Shown piece by piece: positions 54,382 through 64,000 of a DNA stretch of 64,000 nucleotides. Below the pieces are notes generated by a model, which saw only the letters and a list, made by a program, of their open reading frames with translations, had not been told where the DNA came from and did not search any database. Location of the stretch: NCBI RefSeq assembly GCF_000315915.1, contig NC_020186.1:496001-560000 (forward strand). Reading direction: 5' to 3'. This stretch comes from Henningerozyma blattae CBS 6284. Taxonomy: Eukaryota; Ascomycota; Saccharomycetes; Saccharomycetales; Saccharomycetaceae. The position numbers were made by a program, and so were the translations under genes. Numbering within the stretch: the first letter of the stretch is position 1; every line of letters begins with the position of its first letter.

Positions 54382-55023
54382 CCATAAAGTATACCTAATT
54401 TCAGCTCACAGTATAAGCTTTTTTAGTATTGAACTATTTTTTTAATATGCAGAATATTTATTTTACACCCTTCATTATTTTCATTTTAAAGGTCTATTTT
54501 TTCAATTCGCTAATTTCGAACTCCACCTTGTTTGAAAATAAAGCAGGAATGAATAAAGTTTACTAGAGGTAAAAGCTAATTATAATTATTTACAGGCTTA
54601 TATCTTTTAAAGATTTATTTGAATTTTAATACGCTGTTAGAAAAGATAATATAATATACCTTTACTTATATCGATTTTGAAAGGATTATAAATTATTATC
54701 TGTGACAAGAGGTTAAGCAAGAAAAAAGTAAATATTTTCTGCAATATAATTTTAAATACTCAACTGGCAATTAACAAAATGTCTTTTTGTGGGGTATAAT
54801 AATCATGTTAGTGTACATCTTAATTTTTCGCATTTTTTTTTTCAATTTTCTACATTTAATTAATCATTGTTAGAAATAATTTTATATCTTTCTCCGATGA
54901 GGAAAATTTTTGAGCCTGTTTAAGACTTTTAAGATGACAACTTTCTAGTCAAGGTATATCTTGTGAATAATTTAATAATATGTGTAGTTGGAAAGTTATA
55001 TATTAGGTAATGGTTTGCTTTAC
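54382..55023. other. Divergent VPS52-TRM10 promoter
   Basis: About 640 bases, AT-rich. It has an adjacent PAC/RRPE pair near TRM10 (separate entry). No other gene. Confidence 0.5.
54895..54913 (+). promoter_or_regulatory. PAC-like and RRPE elements upstream of TRM10
   Basis: CGATGAGG (54895-54902, PAC core GATGAG) is directly followed by AAAATTTTTGA (54903-54913, RRPE). They lie about 110-130 bases before the TRM10 ATG and suggest co-regulation with ribosome-biogenesis genes. Confidence 0.6.
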
Positions 55024-55944
55024 ATGATGACTGAACCTATTGGAAAGAATACTGAAATTAAGAGAATTACTTTACCACCAATCCCAGATGGAATTTCGAA
55101 GAGCCAATGGAAAAAAATCTGCAAAAGAAAGAGATGGGAAGAAACAAAAGCTGAGTATTCTAAGGTACGTAGAGATAAGAGAAAGGCTGCCCGTGCCAAA
55201 AGAAGAGCCATTATTCAAGGTTATCTAGATCGTGGGGAAGAATTACCGGATGAATATAAATCTACTCCTAAACTAAATCACAACCAAAGTGATTCTGGGA
55301 TCAAAATCATTATGGATTGTGCTTTTGATGAGTTGATGAACGATAAGGAAATCACAAGTATGACAACTCAAATTACAAGATCATATGCTAGTAACAGAAG
55401 AGAGAATCATTATGCAGATATTAAAATAACTTCATTTAACAAAAGAGTAAAAGCGAGATTTGATAAGGAACTAAAAAGTTCTCGTTATGAAACTTGGGAT
55501 CATTTCGAATTTTTACCAGATGATTCTTTAATTACTGGTAAAGATGTTGATAAATCCAAAATGATCTATCTAACAGCAGATACTGATGACACGTTGGAAA
55601 CTTTAGAGCCTGGAATGACTTATATAGTAGGTGGTATTGTTGATAAAAACAGACATAAATTTTTATGCTACAATAAGGCAAAAGAATTGGGCATTCGCAC
55701 CAAAAGACTTCCTATCGACGAATACGTCAAAATATCCAGTGTAAAAGTTTTAACTACTACTCATGTCATCCATTTAATGCTAAAGTACTTTGATAATAAA
55801 GATTGGAAAGAAGCATTCGAAAGTATTCTTCCAACTAGAAAATTGGAGGATTGGGATACAATTGATAAGGAGGATGATAATGTTGAAAAAGAGCAAGAAG
55901 TACTGGAAGTAGAAGAAAGTGATGAAGAAAAAGAGCAAGAATAA
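55024..55944 (+). CDS. TRM10: tRNA m1G9 methyltransferase Trm10
   Basis: Trm10 methylates N1 of guanosine 9 in tRNAs using SAM and belongs to the SPOUT fold. The 306-residue protein (293 in S. cerevisiae) has the N-terminal motif PPIPDGISKSQWKKICKRKRWEE, a Lys/Arg-rich helix, DSGIKIIMDCAFDELMNDKEI, then the active-site region LEPGMTYIVGGIVDKNRHKFLC and the knot segment LPIDEYVKI...VLTTTHVIHLMLKYF. The frame remains open to a TTG at 54988, but the first ATGs are at 55024 and 55027; I chose the first. The tail is Glu-rich. It lies upstream of SPO21 and MSH2 on the same strand, matching YOL093W-YOL091W-YOL090W. Confidence 0.96.
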   Translation: MMTEPIGKNTEIKRITLPPIPDGISKSQWKKICKRKRWEETKAEYSKVRRDKRKAARAKRRAIIQGYLDRGEELPDEYKSTPKLNHNQSDSGIKIIMDCAFDELMNDKEITSMTTQITRSYASNRRENHYADIKITSFNKRVKARFDKELKSSRYETWDHFEFLPDDSLITGKDVDKSKMIYLTADTDDTLETLEPGMTYIVGGIVDKNRHKFLCYNKAKELGIRTKRLPIDEYVKISSVKVLTTTHVIHLMLKYFDNKDWKEAFESILPTRKLEDWDTIDKEDDNVEKEQEVLEVEESDEEKEQE

Positions 55945-56418
55945 ATAGGCAATAAATATATTTAAACTGAAGAAATACGTGATTGATCAACAACTTTTTA
56001 CAAAAGAAAGGGCTCACAAAGAACAACATCGTATAACTTGTATTTAGTGTATATACTTGGACTATCTTACATTACATAAAAATAATTTCATCGCGATATT
56101 GTTATATTTTTTTTATTCATTAAACTGTATATTATATTTTTTTTTCATTTTTTTTGATGACTTTAGTTTCTGTGCTAGCCGCTTCAAATGACACAAAATA
56201 TTTCAAAAAAAAATAACTGATTTGAAAATCAAAGTAAAGATACGAAATATTAAGCGTCTTATGATTCTAAATATTCAATCTGCCATAGTAAACTAATTAT
56301 AATATTTCTAAATTCTAGCTTTTTTATAGGCTGAAAAAGAATATATACAATTACTTTAAATATTTCTACATCGAAAAAACAAGCTTGAAAAAGTTTTATG
56401 TGAAAAAGTAGAACGAAG
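55945..56418. other. SPO21 promoter region
   Basis: This holds the TRM10 3' UTR and the SPO21 promoter, with a URS1-like and an MSE element at 56176-56198 (separate entry). YPQ1 (YOL092W in S. cerevisiae) is absent. Confidence 0.5.
56176..56198 (+). promoter_or_regulatory. URS1-like and middle-sporulation element
   Basis: TAGCCGCT (56176-56183) matches the Ume6/URS1 core except its last bases. GACACAAAA (56190-56198) matches the Ndt80 middle sporulation element gNCRCAAAW in full. They lie about 220-245 bases before SPO21, a gene needed in meiosis II. Confidence 0.6.
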
Positions 56419-58335
56419 ATGATGTCAGAAATATTTAAAGATAGATTTAATAATGAACAGATTAATGTTGATTCTCAACAATCATCTAGTGATGATCCAA
56501 CAAGTGCAATGTCTTCAATAATTCATCAGAATTCGTCTCCCTTGAAACATTTGGAAAACAACTCAGATATAAGTGACGATGAATCTTTAAAAATAAATTA
56601 TAATATTTCAAGACCTGGCACAGGTGGTTCAATAAAACACTATATTGATAAATTTACTAATAGCTTTAAAACAAAATTGGCATCCAGTTCAAAACATAAG
56701 GAACCAACTGCTAAATCTCATTCTCCACCTGGCAAAACTCAAGAAAGGCAACATTTAAAACATTTTACACAATCAACTAAGTTTAATGAATTAGTACAAT
56801 CCACAAGCCAAAATAGAGCTGAAAATTTAAAAGCTTTACAAGGAGAACTCATTGATAAAATCAATTATATGGAAACACCTAGTGAGATGCATGAAGCGGA
56901 CAGTTGTCAGAATGATTCTGACAAAATACCTTTAGGAAGGTATTATAATTCTGGAATTTCTCAAGTTTCAGACTCTTCCAATTCTAGTCTAACTGATGTA
57001 TCAATGAATGAACAATGCATGGAAAATGATTTAACTAAGAAGTATGGGCACACTTTTGATAACCCAATCGAATATACCAATACTTCTTCAAATTTTGATT
57101 CAGTAATTATTAATAAAAATTCTAATGTGTGGAAAGTTATACTTGAAATTCTTTCTATATTAACAGGTAAAAAGAAAAGTGATATCAGCTCCCTATTAAT
57201 GGAAAAAGAAGAATCATTGTTAAGGATTATAACTGAAATTCAAGAAAAACTTAATCACAAAGTTATTGATATGGAAAACGAAAGATCTAAATTGCATGAA
57301 TATAACGATGATATAATTTTGGAATATAATAAAAATAATGAAAAGAAAAAAACTGAACTTGATGATACTATTGAATATTATAATAGAATTAAAAACAATA
57401 ATCTTCAATTAACTCAAACTCTAGATAAACGGAAACGGTATTTGGAAGATCTACAAATGGAAATAAAAAAATATGCAAAGGAAGAATTGAAGTTAAAAAG
57501 CTTAGAAGAAAAGTCATTCAAGCTAACTGATGAAAATAAAACATTAAGGGAGGATTTAAAAAAATTAAAGAATATTCACAAAGATATTCAAAATTCTTAT
57601 ACTGATATTGTCACTAAATACCAGTTATTGGAGGAAAAGAATTTTAATATTAAGAATAAGTATGCCTCTTTACAGGAAAAAGAGAGACAAAATGAATGTA
57701 ACGTTGAAAAATGTAGATCAAGTGTAAATTCAATACGGATTAACATAAGTCACATTGATAAATCGATTGAGATTACTAAAAGATCCAATATGAAATTAGT
57801 CAAGGATAAGAAGATTGAGAGAAAAAAATTCTTAGATATCAAAAGAGAGTTACTTGACATGAATGATATTATTTGCCTGTTTGAGAGATTTAGAACCTTA
57901 ACCATCCAGAGTTTAACACAAATAATGATAACTCTGCAGCTCTTTATTTCTGAAGATAATAAAGATAAATGTGAGATGTATTTGAAAAGATTAAGTAGAA
58001 ATAACTTTGGTGTTAAATTTATTAACCATGCTGAAGCAAGACCTTCAAATTCTCAATCAGCTAATATTGGAATTTGTATTAAGGACTTCTTTGAAAATAT
58101 TGCAGAGAAAAATTTATTGATACCATTAAATGATCACTTACGTAAAAACCATACATCAAGTAAATCCCTAACACAAAAGTTGACACAGTTAAGAATTCAA
58201 GTTAATCAAAATAATATATCGTATGAGAATTTGACGGACCAAATAAAATGGATGACAGAGAATTATCAAAAGGTAGCTGCTAATAAATCAAATTTAATAA
58301 GTAGTAATCCAACGCAATTTCTGCCCATTAAGTAA
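56419..58335 (+). CDS. SPO21: Meiosis-specific spindle pole body outer plaque protein Spo21/Mpc70
   Basis: Spo21 forms the meiotic outer plaque that seeds prospore membranes in meiosis II. The 638-residue protein (609 in S. cerevisiae) has a Ser/Asn-rich, probably disordered N-terminal third with IPLGRYYNSGISQVSDSSNSS. A long coiled coil rich in Lys, Glu, Asn and Leu follows (about 255-470), then a C-terminal region with ICLFERFRTLTIQSLTQIM and further coiled sequence. The primary sequence of this family diverges fast. The call rests on architecture, on the position directly between TRM10 and MSH2 (YOL091W) and on the meiotic promoter motifs. YSW1 is its duplicate in S. cerevisiae and cannot be excluded. 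Confidence 0.82.
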   Translation: MMSEIFKDRFNNEQINVDSQQSSSDDPTSAMSSIIHQNSSPLKHLENNSDISDDESLKINYNISRPGTGGSIKHYIDKFTNSFKTKLASSSKHKEPTAKSHSPPGKTQERQHLKHFTQSTKFNELVQSTSQNRAENLKALQGELIDKINYMETPSEMHEADSCQNDSDKIPLGRYYNSGISQVSDSSNSSLTDVSMNEQCMENDLTKKYGHTFDNPIEYTNTSSNFDSVIINKNSNVWKVILEILSILTGKKKSDISSLLMEKEESLLRIITEIQEKLNHKVIDMENERSKLHEYNDDIILEYNKNNEKKKTELDDTIEYYNRIKNNNLQLTQTLDKRKRYLEDLQMEIKKYAKEELKLKSLEEKSFKLTDENKTLREDLKKLKNIHKDIQNSYTDIVTKYQLLEEKNFNIKNKYASLQEKERQNECNVEKCRSSVNSIRINISHIDKSIEITKRSNMKLVKDKKIERKKFLDIKRELLDMNDIICLFERFRTLTIQSLTQIMITLQLFISEDNKDKCEMYLKRLSRNNFGVKFINHAEARPSNSQSANIGICIKDFFENIAEKNLLIPLNDHLRKNHTSSKSLTQKLTQLRIQVNQNNISYENLTDQIKWMTENYQKVAANKSNLISSNPTQFLPIK

Positions 58336-58808
58336 CGATTAGAGGTTATATTTGTTCCTCTACAAGCTTTAAATTTCATTATAAAGAAAGTACATACCTA
58401 TTTATTTATACAATTAAATTTTATTTGTTCTAATAGTTGTTGCCAGTTATCTCTATATTATATTAAGATATAACTTTGTATTACTTTTTTATGATAGCTT
58501 TTTATCGAATAGATATTTATTATCTATCTGGAAGTTTAGAACTACTAGTAATAGAATATTAATACAATTCTCGTATTTTGCTATGTTTCTCAATTAATAA
58601 TTAAACTACTGTTTACGCGTCTCATTTTTCTTCGCGTAAGCAATATGTAAAAAGATATCTAAAAGTGATGGGTAAAGCTCTGGTAACGTTTTAAAACTTA
58701 TAACATAATTCCAAACTTTTGTGCATTGATTCTCTTCTGTTATCAGAATATATTGCATTATATATATCATTGCACATATTTTTATTTAAACAAAAAAATT
58801 ACAACGTA
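58336..58808. other. MSH2 promoter region
   Basis: This holds the SPO21 3' UTR and the MSH2 promoter, with an MCB element (separate entry). No gene. Confidence 0.5.
58615..58637 (+). promoter_or_regulatory. MCB element(s) upstream of MSH2
   Basis: A perfect MluI cell-cycle box ACGCGT lies at 58615-58620 and a CGCGT half site at 58633-58637, about 170-195 bases before the MSH2 ATG. They fit MBF-driven G1/S expression of a mismatch repair gene. Confidence 0.65.
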
Positions 58809-61688
58809 ATGGCATCTAATAGACCTGAACTGAAATTCTCTGACATATCTGAAGAACGTGGCTTCTACAGAAGATTTTTAAGTTTACCAGAGAAAACTCA
58901 AGGAACATTAAGAATAGTTGACAGAGGTGACTATTATTCTGCAGTTGGTGAAGATGCTGTATTTATTTCGGAAAATATATACCATACGCAATCTGTTTTG
59001 AAGAATGCGAACCTTGATCCAAATACATTAAAATCATTTCATGAACCAACTAAATATGTTACAATGTCTTTACAAATCGTTGGGACCTTACTAAAAACAG
59101 CGCTGCTAGATATGGGCTATAAGATTGAGATATATGACAAGAGTTGGAAACTGATAAAGAATGCCTCTCCCGGTAATATCGAACAAGTTAGTGATTTAAT
59201 GAATATTGTCGTTGATACATCGATAATCATTGCAAGTATTAAATTCCAATTTAATTCTCAAGAAGGGAACTGCACCATTGGGACTTCCTTTATTGATACA
59301 ACAAACTTCAAGATAGGGATGCTTGACATCCTCGATAACGAAGTTTACTCCAACCTAGAAAGTTTTTTAATTCAGTTAGGGGTTCGTGAATGCTTGGTGC
59401 CTGATTTAACTAATAATGAAAATGTAAGTGCTGAGCTAAAAAAAATTACTAACGTTATTGATCGTTGTGGTGCTGTGGTTACTTTTATAAAAAATTCGGA
59501 ATATTCTAATAAAGATATTGAATCAGACCTGACAAAATTAGTTGGTGATGAACTTTCATTAGCATTGCCTAAAAAACATTCTTCACTTGCTCTTGGCGCT
59601 AGTAGAGCATTGATCCATTATTTACAATTATTGTCAGAAGAAAACCAGATTGGCAAATATGATATTTTGGAGCATTCATTAAAGGAATTCATGAAGCTAG
59701 ATGCATCAGCTATAAAGGCTATGAATCTTTTTTCTCAGGGTCCAGTTCAACCTTTTGGCCCATCATTAGGTAACCAGCTAAGGACTGCAAATTCTGGCAA
59801 AGTCACTTCATTATTTCAACTATTAAACCACTGCAAAACTAATGCTGGGTCTCGTTTATTAAACGAATGGTTAAAGCAACCATTAACTGACTTGTCTGAA
59901 ATACTTAAAAGACATGATTTAGTCGATTATTTAATTGATCAGCTGGAATTAAGACAGATTTTACAAACTGACTATTTATTAGGTATTCCTGATATTCGTC
60001 GTCTTGCTAAAAAACTAAATAAAAATGGTACATTGGAAGATGTTTTAAAAGTATACCAATTCAGCAGAAAAATACCAGAAATTACTCAAGCATTTGAGTC
60101 ATTTTTAGAAGATGATAGTGTAGAACCAAAGATAAAAGATTTAGTAAAATCAGAATGGTTACAACCATTAACAGCACACATTGATCCACTAACAAAATTC
60201 CAAGAAATGATAGAAACCACCGTTGATTTAGAAGTCTATGAAGAAAATAATGAATATATGATTCGTGTTGAATTTAATGAGGAACTAGCTAGAATTAGAC
60301 AAAAATTAGACGAATTAAAAAACGATATTCATACTATCCATTTAGAAGCAGCAGAAGATTTGGGATTTGACCCTGAGAAGAAATTAAAATTGGAGAACCA
60401 TCATCTTCACGGTTGGTGCATGAGATTGACACGTACTGATGCTAAAGAACTTCGTAAACACAAGAAATATTTAGAATTAAGTACTGTAAAAGCTGGTATT
60501 TATTTCAGTACTAAGGAATTGAGAGAAATTGCAGGCGAGACAAGCACCTTACAAAAAGAATATGACAGGCAACAGGCCGTTCTTGTGAAAGAAATTGTTA
60601 ACATTACCTTGACATATTCTCCTGTCTTAGATCGTTTATCAATGGTTTTAGCCAACATTGATGTATTAAGCGCATTCGCACATGTATCTTCTTATGCGCC
60701 AATTCCTTATATTAGGCCAACTATGCATGGATTTGATTCTGAACGAAGAACCTATTTAAAGAATTCACGTCATCCTGTTATTGAAATGCAGGATGACATA
60801 ACATTCATATCTAATGATGTTGACCTAAATAATGGTTCAAGTGATTTTTTAATAATTACTGGTCCAAACATGGGTGGTAAGTCTACCTATATTAGACAAG
60901 TGGGTGTAATCACTCTCATGGCTCAAATAGGTTGTTTTGTACCATGTGAAGAAGCAGATATTGCAGTTGTAGATGCTATTTTGTGTAGAGTTGGCGCGGG
61001 TGATTCACAATTGAAAGGTGTCTCTACATTCATGATAGAAATGTTGGAGACATCTTCCATTCTAAAGAATGCTACTTCCAACTCCTTAATTATTGTTGAT
61101 GAATTGGGTCGTGGTACAAGTACATACGATGGGTTTGGCTTAGCATGGGCAATTGCGGAACACATAGCCTCTAAAATTGGCTGCTTTGCTTTATTTGCAA
61201 CTCATTTCCACGAACTAACAAGTTTAGCGGACAATTTACCAAATGTGAAGAACATGCATGTTGTAGCTCATATTGAGCAAGGGGATGAAAGCCATAGCAA
61301 TAGTGATGATATTACTCTACTATATAAAGTCGAGCCTGGTATTTCTGATCAATCATTTGGTATCCATGTAGCAGAAGTAGTTAATTTTCCTCAAAAAATT
61401 ATTAAAATGGCTAAACGTAAAGCTACTGAATTAGAAGAATTAAAAGAAAATAATGAAATTATCAAGAAAGCTAAGCTAACTGTAGATGAAGTCCATCAGG
61501 GCAATACTCAATTAAAATCAATTTTGAAACAATGGGTAGCTAAAGCTAGAGAAGAAGGATTGGATCCTTCGTCAATAACAGAAGAAGAGAGCCAGAAAAA
61601 AATCCTAGAGTTGTTATCATCTATTACAAAGGAATCTATGGAGTTGAATGATAAATTCTTAAAACACGTTTCTGATATCCTTTTATAG
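58809..61688 (+). CDS. MSH2: DNA mismatch repair protein Msh2
   Basis: Msh2 pairs with Msh6 or Msh3 to recognise mismatches and loops. The 959-residue protein (964 in S. cerevisiae) has the N-terminal domain RPELKFSDISEERGFYRRF, a lever region with TSLFQLLNHCKTNAGSRLLNEWLKQPL, a clamp, and the ABC-type ATPase. Walker A is GPNMGGKST (685-693), then STFMIEMLETSSIL, Walker B IIVDELGRGTSTYDG (aspartate about 764) and the ATHFHELT switch. The open frame extends 30 codons further to a TTG at 58719, but the ATG at 58809 gives the conserved MASNRPELKF start. It follows SPO21, as YOL090W follows YOL091W. Confidence 0.99.
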   Translation: MASNRPELKFSDISEERGFYRRFLSLPEKTQGTLRIVDRGDYYSAVGEDAVFISENIYHTQSVLKNANLDPNTLKSFHEPTKYVTMSLQIVGTLLKTALLDMGYKIEIYDKSWKLIKNASPGNIEQVSDLMNIVVDTSIIIASIKFQFNSQEGNCTIGTSFIDTTNFKIGMLDILDNEVYSNLESFLIQLGVRECLVPDLTNNENVSAELKKITNVIDRCGAVVTFIKNSEYSNKDIESDLTKLVGDELSLALPKKHSSLALGASRALIHYLQLLSEENQIGKYDILEHSLKEFMKLDASAIKAMNLFSQGPVQPFGPSLGNQLRTANSGKVTSLFQLLNHCKTNAGSRLLNEWLKQPLTDLSEILKRHDLVDYLIDQLELRQILQTDYLLGIPDIRRLAKKLNKNGTLEDVLKVYQFSRKIPEITQAFESFLEDDSVEPKIKDLVKSEWLQPLTAHIDPLTKFQEMIETTVDLEVYEENNEYMIRVEFNEELARIRQKLDELKNDIHTIHLEAAEDLGFDPEKKLKLENHHLHGWCMRLTRTDAKELRKHKKYLELSTVKAGIYFSTKELREIAGETSTLQKEYDRQQAVLVKEIVNITLTYSPVLDRLSMVLANIDVLSAFAHVSSYAPIPYIRPTMHGFDSERRTYLKNSRHPVIEMQDDITFISNDVDLNNGSSDFLIITGPNMGGKSTYIRQVGVITLMAQIGCFVPCEEADIAVVDAILCRVGAGDSQLKGVSTFMIEMLETSSILKNATSNSLIIVDELGRGTSTYDGFGLAWAIAEHIASKIGCFALFATHFHELTSLADNLPNVKNMHVVAHIEQGDESHSNSDDITLLYKVEPGISDQSFGIHVAEVVNFPQKIIKMAKRKATELEELKENNEIIKKAKLTVDEVHQGNTQLKSILKQWVAKAREEGLDPSSITEEESQKKILELLSSITKESMELNDKFLKHVSDILL

Positions 61689-62066
61689 CATCGTACGCAT
61701 CAATAAATAATTATACAGACTAAACTTAATAGATCCTATAACAAATATTCATATTTATAATTTTATAAAAACTAAAAAAAGCATATTTTTTCATTATTTT
61801 ACTGGAATTTTTTTTTACGTGCCATCTACTTATAATGTAAATATTTTCAAATGATATGCGAGTAACTGGTAATCTAGGATATAGGTATATAAGAAATAAA
61901 ACAAGAAGTGAAACATATAAAAGCTTACTAAACCCTTAATATATCAATCATATATTCATGGAGATTATAATGATATAGTGGTATATCTGTATCTTTTTTT
62001 CTCTTGGCCTATTTCTAACTAAAACTATATGCTTTTTTTAACAACAGAATACTTTCATTATATTAT
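61689..62066. other. MSH2-HOS1 intergenic
   Basis: AT-rich, 378 bases, with no motif I can support. It marks a synteny break, since HOS1 (YPR068C) is not near MSH2 in S. cerevisiae. Confidence 0.5.
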
Positions 62067-63806
62067 ATGACCAAATTAATTATATCCAGTTCAAAGTTCC
62101 AATCCGCTATTGTTGATTTATTACCATGTAATAACGGGTCCAAATCAAGACTAACACATTCTTTAATTGACACTTATGGATTACTGCAATACTTTGATCA
62201 TGTCGTTATGACCCCATTTGCTTCTAAAGATGAATTGCTAAACTTTCATACGATTGAGTATTTGAATGTGATATTGGATGAGAAATTAAATAAAAGAAAA
62301 GTAGAAGATGAAACATATATTGATAATTGGAACTATTTAAATCAAGTGGGCATTGAATGGCTAGAAGAAAATAAACCCAACGAGTCTAAAAGTTTTGAAC
62401 TGCAGGCAAATTTTCAAGATGACAATGATAACACTATTCAATCCACTAACGAAATTGATCAATATTTTAATTCAATTGAAACTTTGTATAAATATTATTC
62501 ATACATTGCAAAGGGACATAAAGCAACCGTGAAAAATTATAATACTACTTCAAATAAAAAAAGGACTTCATGGGAAGCCCTTTTAGACGAGTTAAGTGAT
62601 GATTCAATGGAAAACTCAACAGACAGTGCAAACGATAATTCTAGTAACAACTCAAGTGATACTTCAAGTGAAGACTCAAATGACGACTCAGGTGTAGACT
62701 TAAATGACAATTCAAGTGACAGATTAAGTAGTAAGAATGCTACTCAGAAACATGAAATTGATTCGTATAAAGCTACTGTTATAAATGATATTGTTGATTT
62801 CGATGTAGTAAAATTAAAACAATATAATTTAGTTGGTGATTGTCCAATATTTTCCTTTTTGCCTATGTATTGCCATGTGCTAGGGGGATCCACATTAAGA
62901 TTACTTGATCATATTGATTTCAATGAAAAACAAATCTGTATTAATTGGGATGGTGGTAGACACCATTCACGTAAGAAAAAAGCTAGTGGGTTTTGCTACG
63001 TTAACGATATAGTCTTGTGTATACAGAAGCTAGGTGAGAAAGGTTTTAGGAAAATTACTTATCTAGATTTTGATTTACATCATGGAGATGGAGTGGAGAA
63101 ATCATTCCAATACTCTAAACATATTCAAACTATATCTGTTCATCTGTTTGAACCCGGATTTTTTCCATGTACTGGTTCGTTAGAAGAAACAAAACATGGT
63201 TTCAATATTGTCAATATACCTACATTGCATGGATTAGATGATAACTATTTAACATATTTATTAAATCGAGTAATTATTCCTTTAATAAAGAAACATAAAC
63301 CAGAATGTCTTGTAGTCCAATGTGGGGGTGATGGGTTAATTGGTGACCGATATAAAGAATGGCAAATGACAATTAGTGGATTGACTAAAAATATCATGCT
63401 AGTGTTACAAAACTTTCCAGAATGTTCTGTAGTATTATTAGGTGGTGGTGGCTACAATGAACGTGTAATGAGCCGATTCCATACTTTTTTAACTTGGAAA
63501 GTAGTACAAACATTTTCTTCAAAAGGTTCGACACTTTTAGATCAATTTGAATCAGACTACCATGAAGAACATTCTACCAAGCAAAATAATGATACCACTA
63601 CAATGGATTCTGCAAACACTCAATCGCCATTCTCAAATAACATGTCTGATATTCTAATCCCAGAACATGAATTCTCTGATTTCTATGGAGAAGAATTGTG
63701 TCGCTTTTGGGCGTACGAACTTCCTGCAAGCCAATATTTCAAACAACTTCACAATGACAATATTCCAAACTACATAGATAAGTTAGTTAAGTTTTACAAC
63801 CTTTAG
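62067..63806 (+). CDS. HOS1: Class I histone deacetylase Hos1
   Basis: Hos1 is a zinc-dependent lysine deacetylase that acts on chromatin and, in S. cerevisiae, on the cohesin subunit Smc3. The 579-residue protein (470 in S. cerevisiae) starts MTKLIISSSKFQSAIVDLLPCN like the known protein. It carries the class I core: the tandem histidines of NWDGGRHH (299-300), LDFDLHHGDGVEKSFQ with zinc ligands Asp336 and His338, the VQCGGDGL motif and the GGGGYN loop. Most of the extra length is an Asp/Ser/Asn-rich insert at about 175-224 and a second polar insert near 495-535. A CACGTG near 63858 follows downstream. Confidence 0.96.
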   Translation: MTKLIISSSKFQSAIVDLLPCNNGSKSRLTHSLIDTYGLLQYFDHVVMTPFASKDELLNFHTIEYLNVILDEKLNKRKVEDETYIDNWNYLNQVGIEWLEENKPNESKSFELQANFQDDNDNTIQSTNEIDQYFNSIETLYKYYSYIAKGHKATVKNYNTTSNKKRTSWEALLDELSDDSMENSTDSANDNSSNNSSDTSSEDSNDDSGVDLNDNSSDRLSSKNATQKHEIDSYKATVINDIVDFDVVKLKQYNLVGDCPIFSFLPMYCHVLGGSTLRLLDHIDFNEKQICINWDGGRHHSRKKKASGFCYVNDIVLCIQKLGEKGFRKITYLDFDLHHGDGVEKSFQYSKHIQTISVHLFEPGFFPCTGSLEETKHGFNIVNIPTLHGLDDNYLTYLLNRVIIPLIKKHKPECLVVQCGGDGLIGDRYKEWQMTISGLTKNIMLVLQNFPECSVVLLGGGGYNERVMSRFHTFLTWKVVQTFSSKGSTLLDQFESDYHEEHSTKQNNDTTTMDSANTQSPFSNNMSDILIPEHEFSDFYGEELCRFWAYELPASQYFKQLHNDNIPNYIDKLVKFYNL

Positions 63807-64000
63807 AATTGACTACAATCCAAGCATATTCTATAATACTCAATTAAGACTCTATCACGTGTATGTCATTTAGTACGATCAGGAGCTGTTTTTATTTTAT
63901 TTTTTTTTTGACCACTCGGCTTTGAAATTTCGAAAGCTAAAATTTCAATTTGTTTGATCTCAAAACTCCATGCTGCCTGGAGAAGGCTCCACAGAACAAA

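Overview
This window comes from the nuclear genome of a budding yeast of the family Saccharomycetaceae. It is AT-rich, the long ORFs are intron-free, and almost every gene has a clear Saccharomyces cerevisiae counterpart. Systematic S. cerevisiae names quoted here are from memory. Local gene order matches conserved yeast blocks, but genes expected between them are missing (for example TAH11, ARP8, RFC4 and SLD5). This pattern suggests a post-whole-genome-duplication species that kept a different set of duplicates from S. cerevisiae. I cannot name the genus.

Layout. (1) Bases 1-19.1 kb are a block like S. cerevisiae YEL041-YEL030: NAD kinase C-terminus, RAD23, ANP1, eIF5A (HYP2), MCM3, SPF1 and the mitochondrial Hsp70 SSC1. 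(2) 19.1-23.2 kb is a breakpoint zone. It has a decayed methyltransferase relic, a methyltransferase pseudogene of the TMT1 type with three frameshifts, and tRNA-Glu(UUC). (3) 23.3-29.2 kb is a block like YOR142-YOR136: LSC1, RUP1 and IDH2. (4) 29.9-36 kb is a second breakpoint zone. It has MRPL10, a probable solo LTR just upstream of tRNA-Thr(AGU), and two tandem paralogous genes of unknown function, one of them frameshifted. (5) 36.5-61.7 kb interleaves the sister regions YDR484-496 and YOL090-101: PUF6, IZH1, an orphan small ORF, a large metallothionein, a PDK1-type kinase (PKH), WRS1, COQ3, HMI1, VPS52, TRM10, SPO21 and MSH2. (6) The window ends with the histone deacetylase HOS1, which marks another synteny break.

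Functions. The genes are mostly housekeeping: DNA replication and repair (MCM3, MSH2, RAD23), mitochondrial metabolism and gene expression (LSC1, IDH2, COQ3, HMI1, MRPL10, SSC1), the secretory pathway (ANP1, SPF1, VPS52) and translation (eIF5A, WRS1, PUF6, TRM10). Several promoters carry motifs that fit the gene: PAC/RRPE for PUF6 and TRM10, MCB for MSH2, URS1-like plus MSE for SPO21, a cluster of GCTG cores for the metallothionein, and an Rpn4-type site for RAD23.

No wholly new system stands out. The most unusual items are the unidentified paralogue pair at 32.5-34.9 kb, the 34-cysteine metallothionein with its GCTG cluster, the serine-rich insertion inside the PKH kinase domain, the telomere-like TTAGGG cluster between LSC1 and RUP1, and the decaying methyltransferase array.
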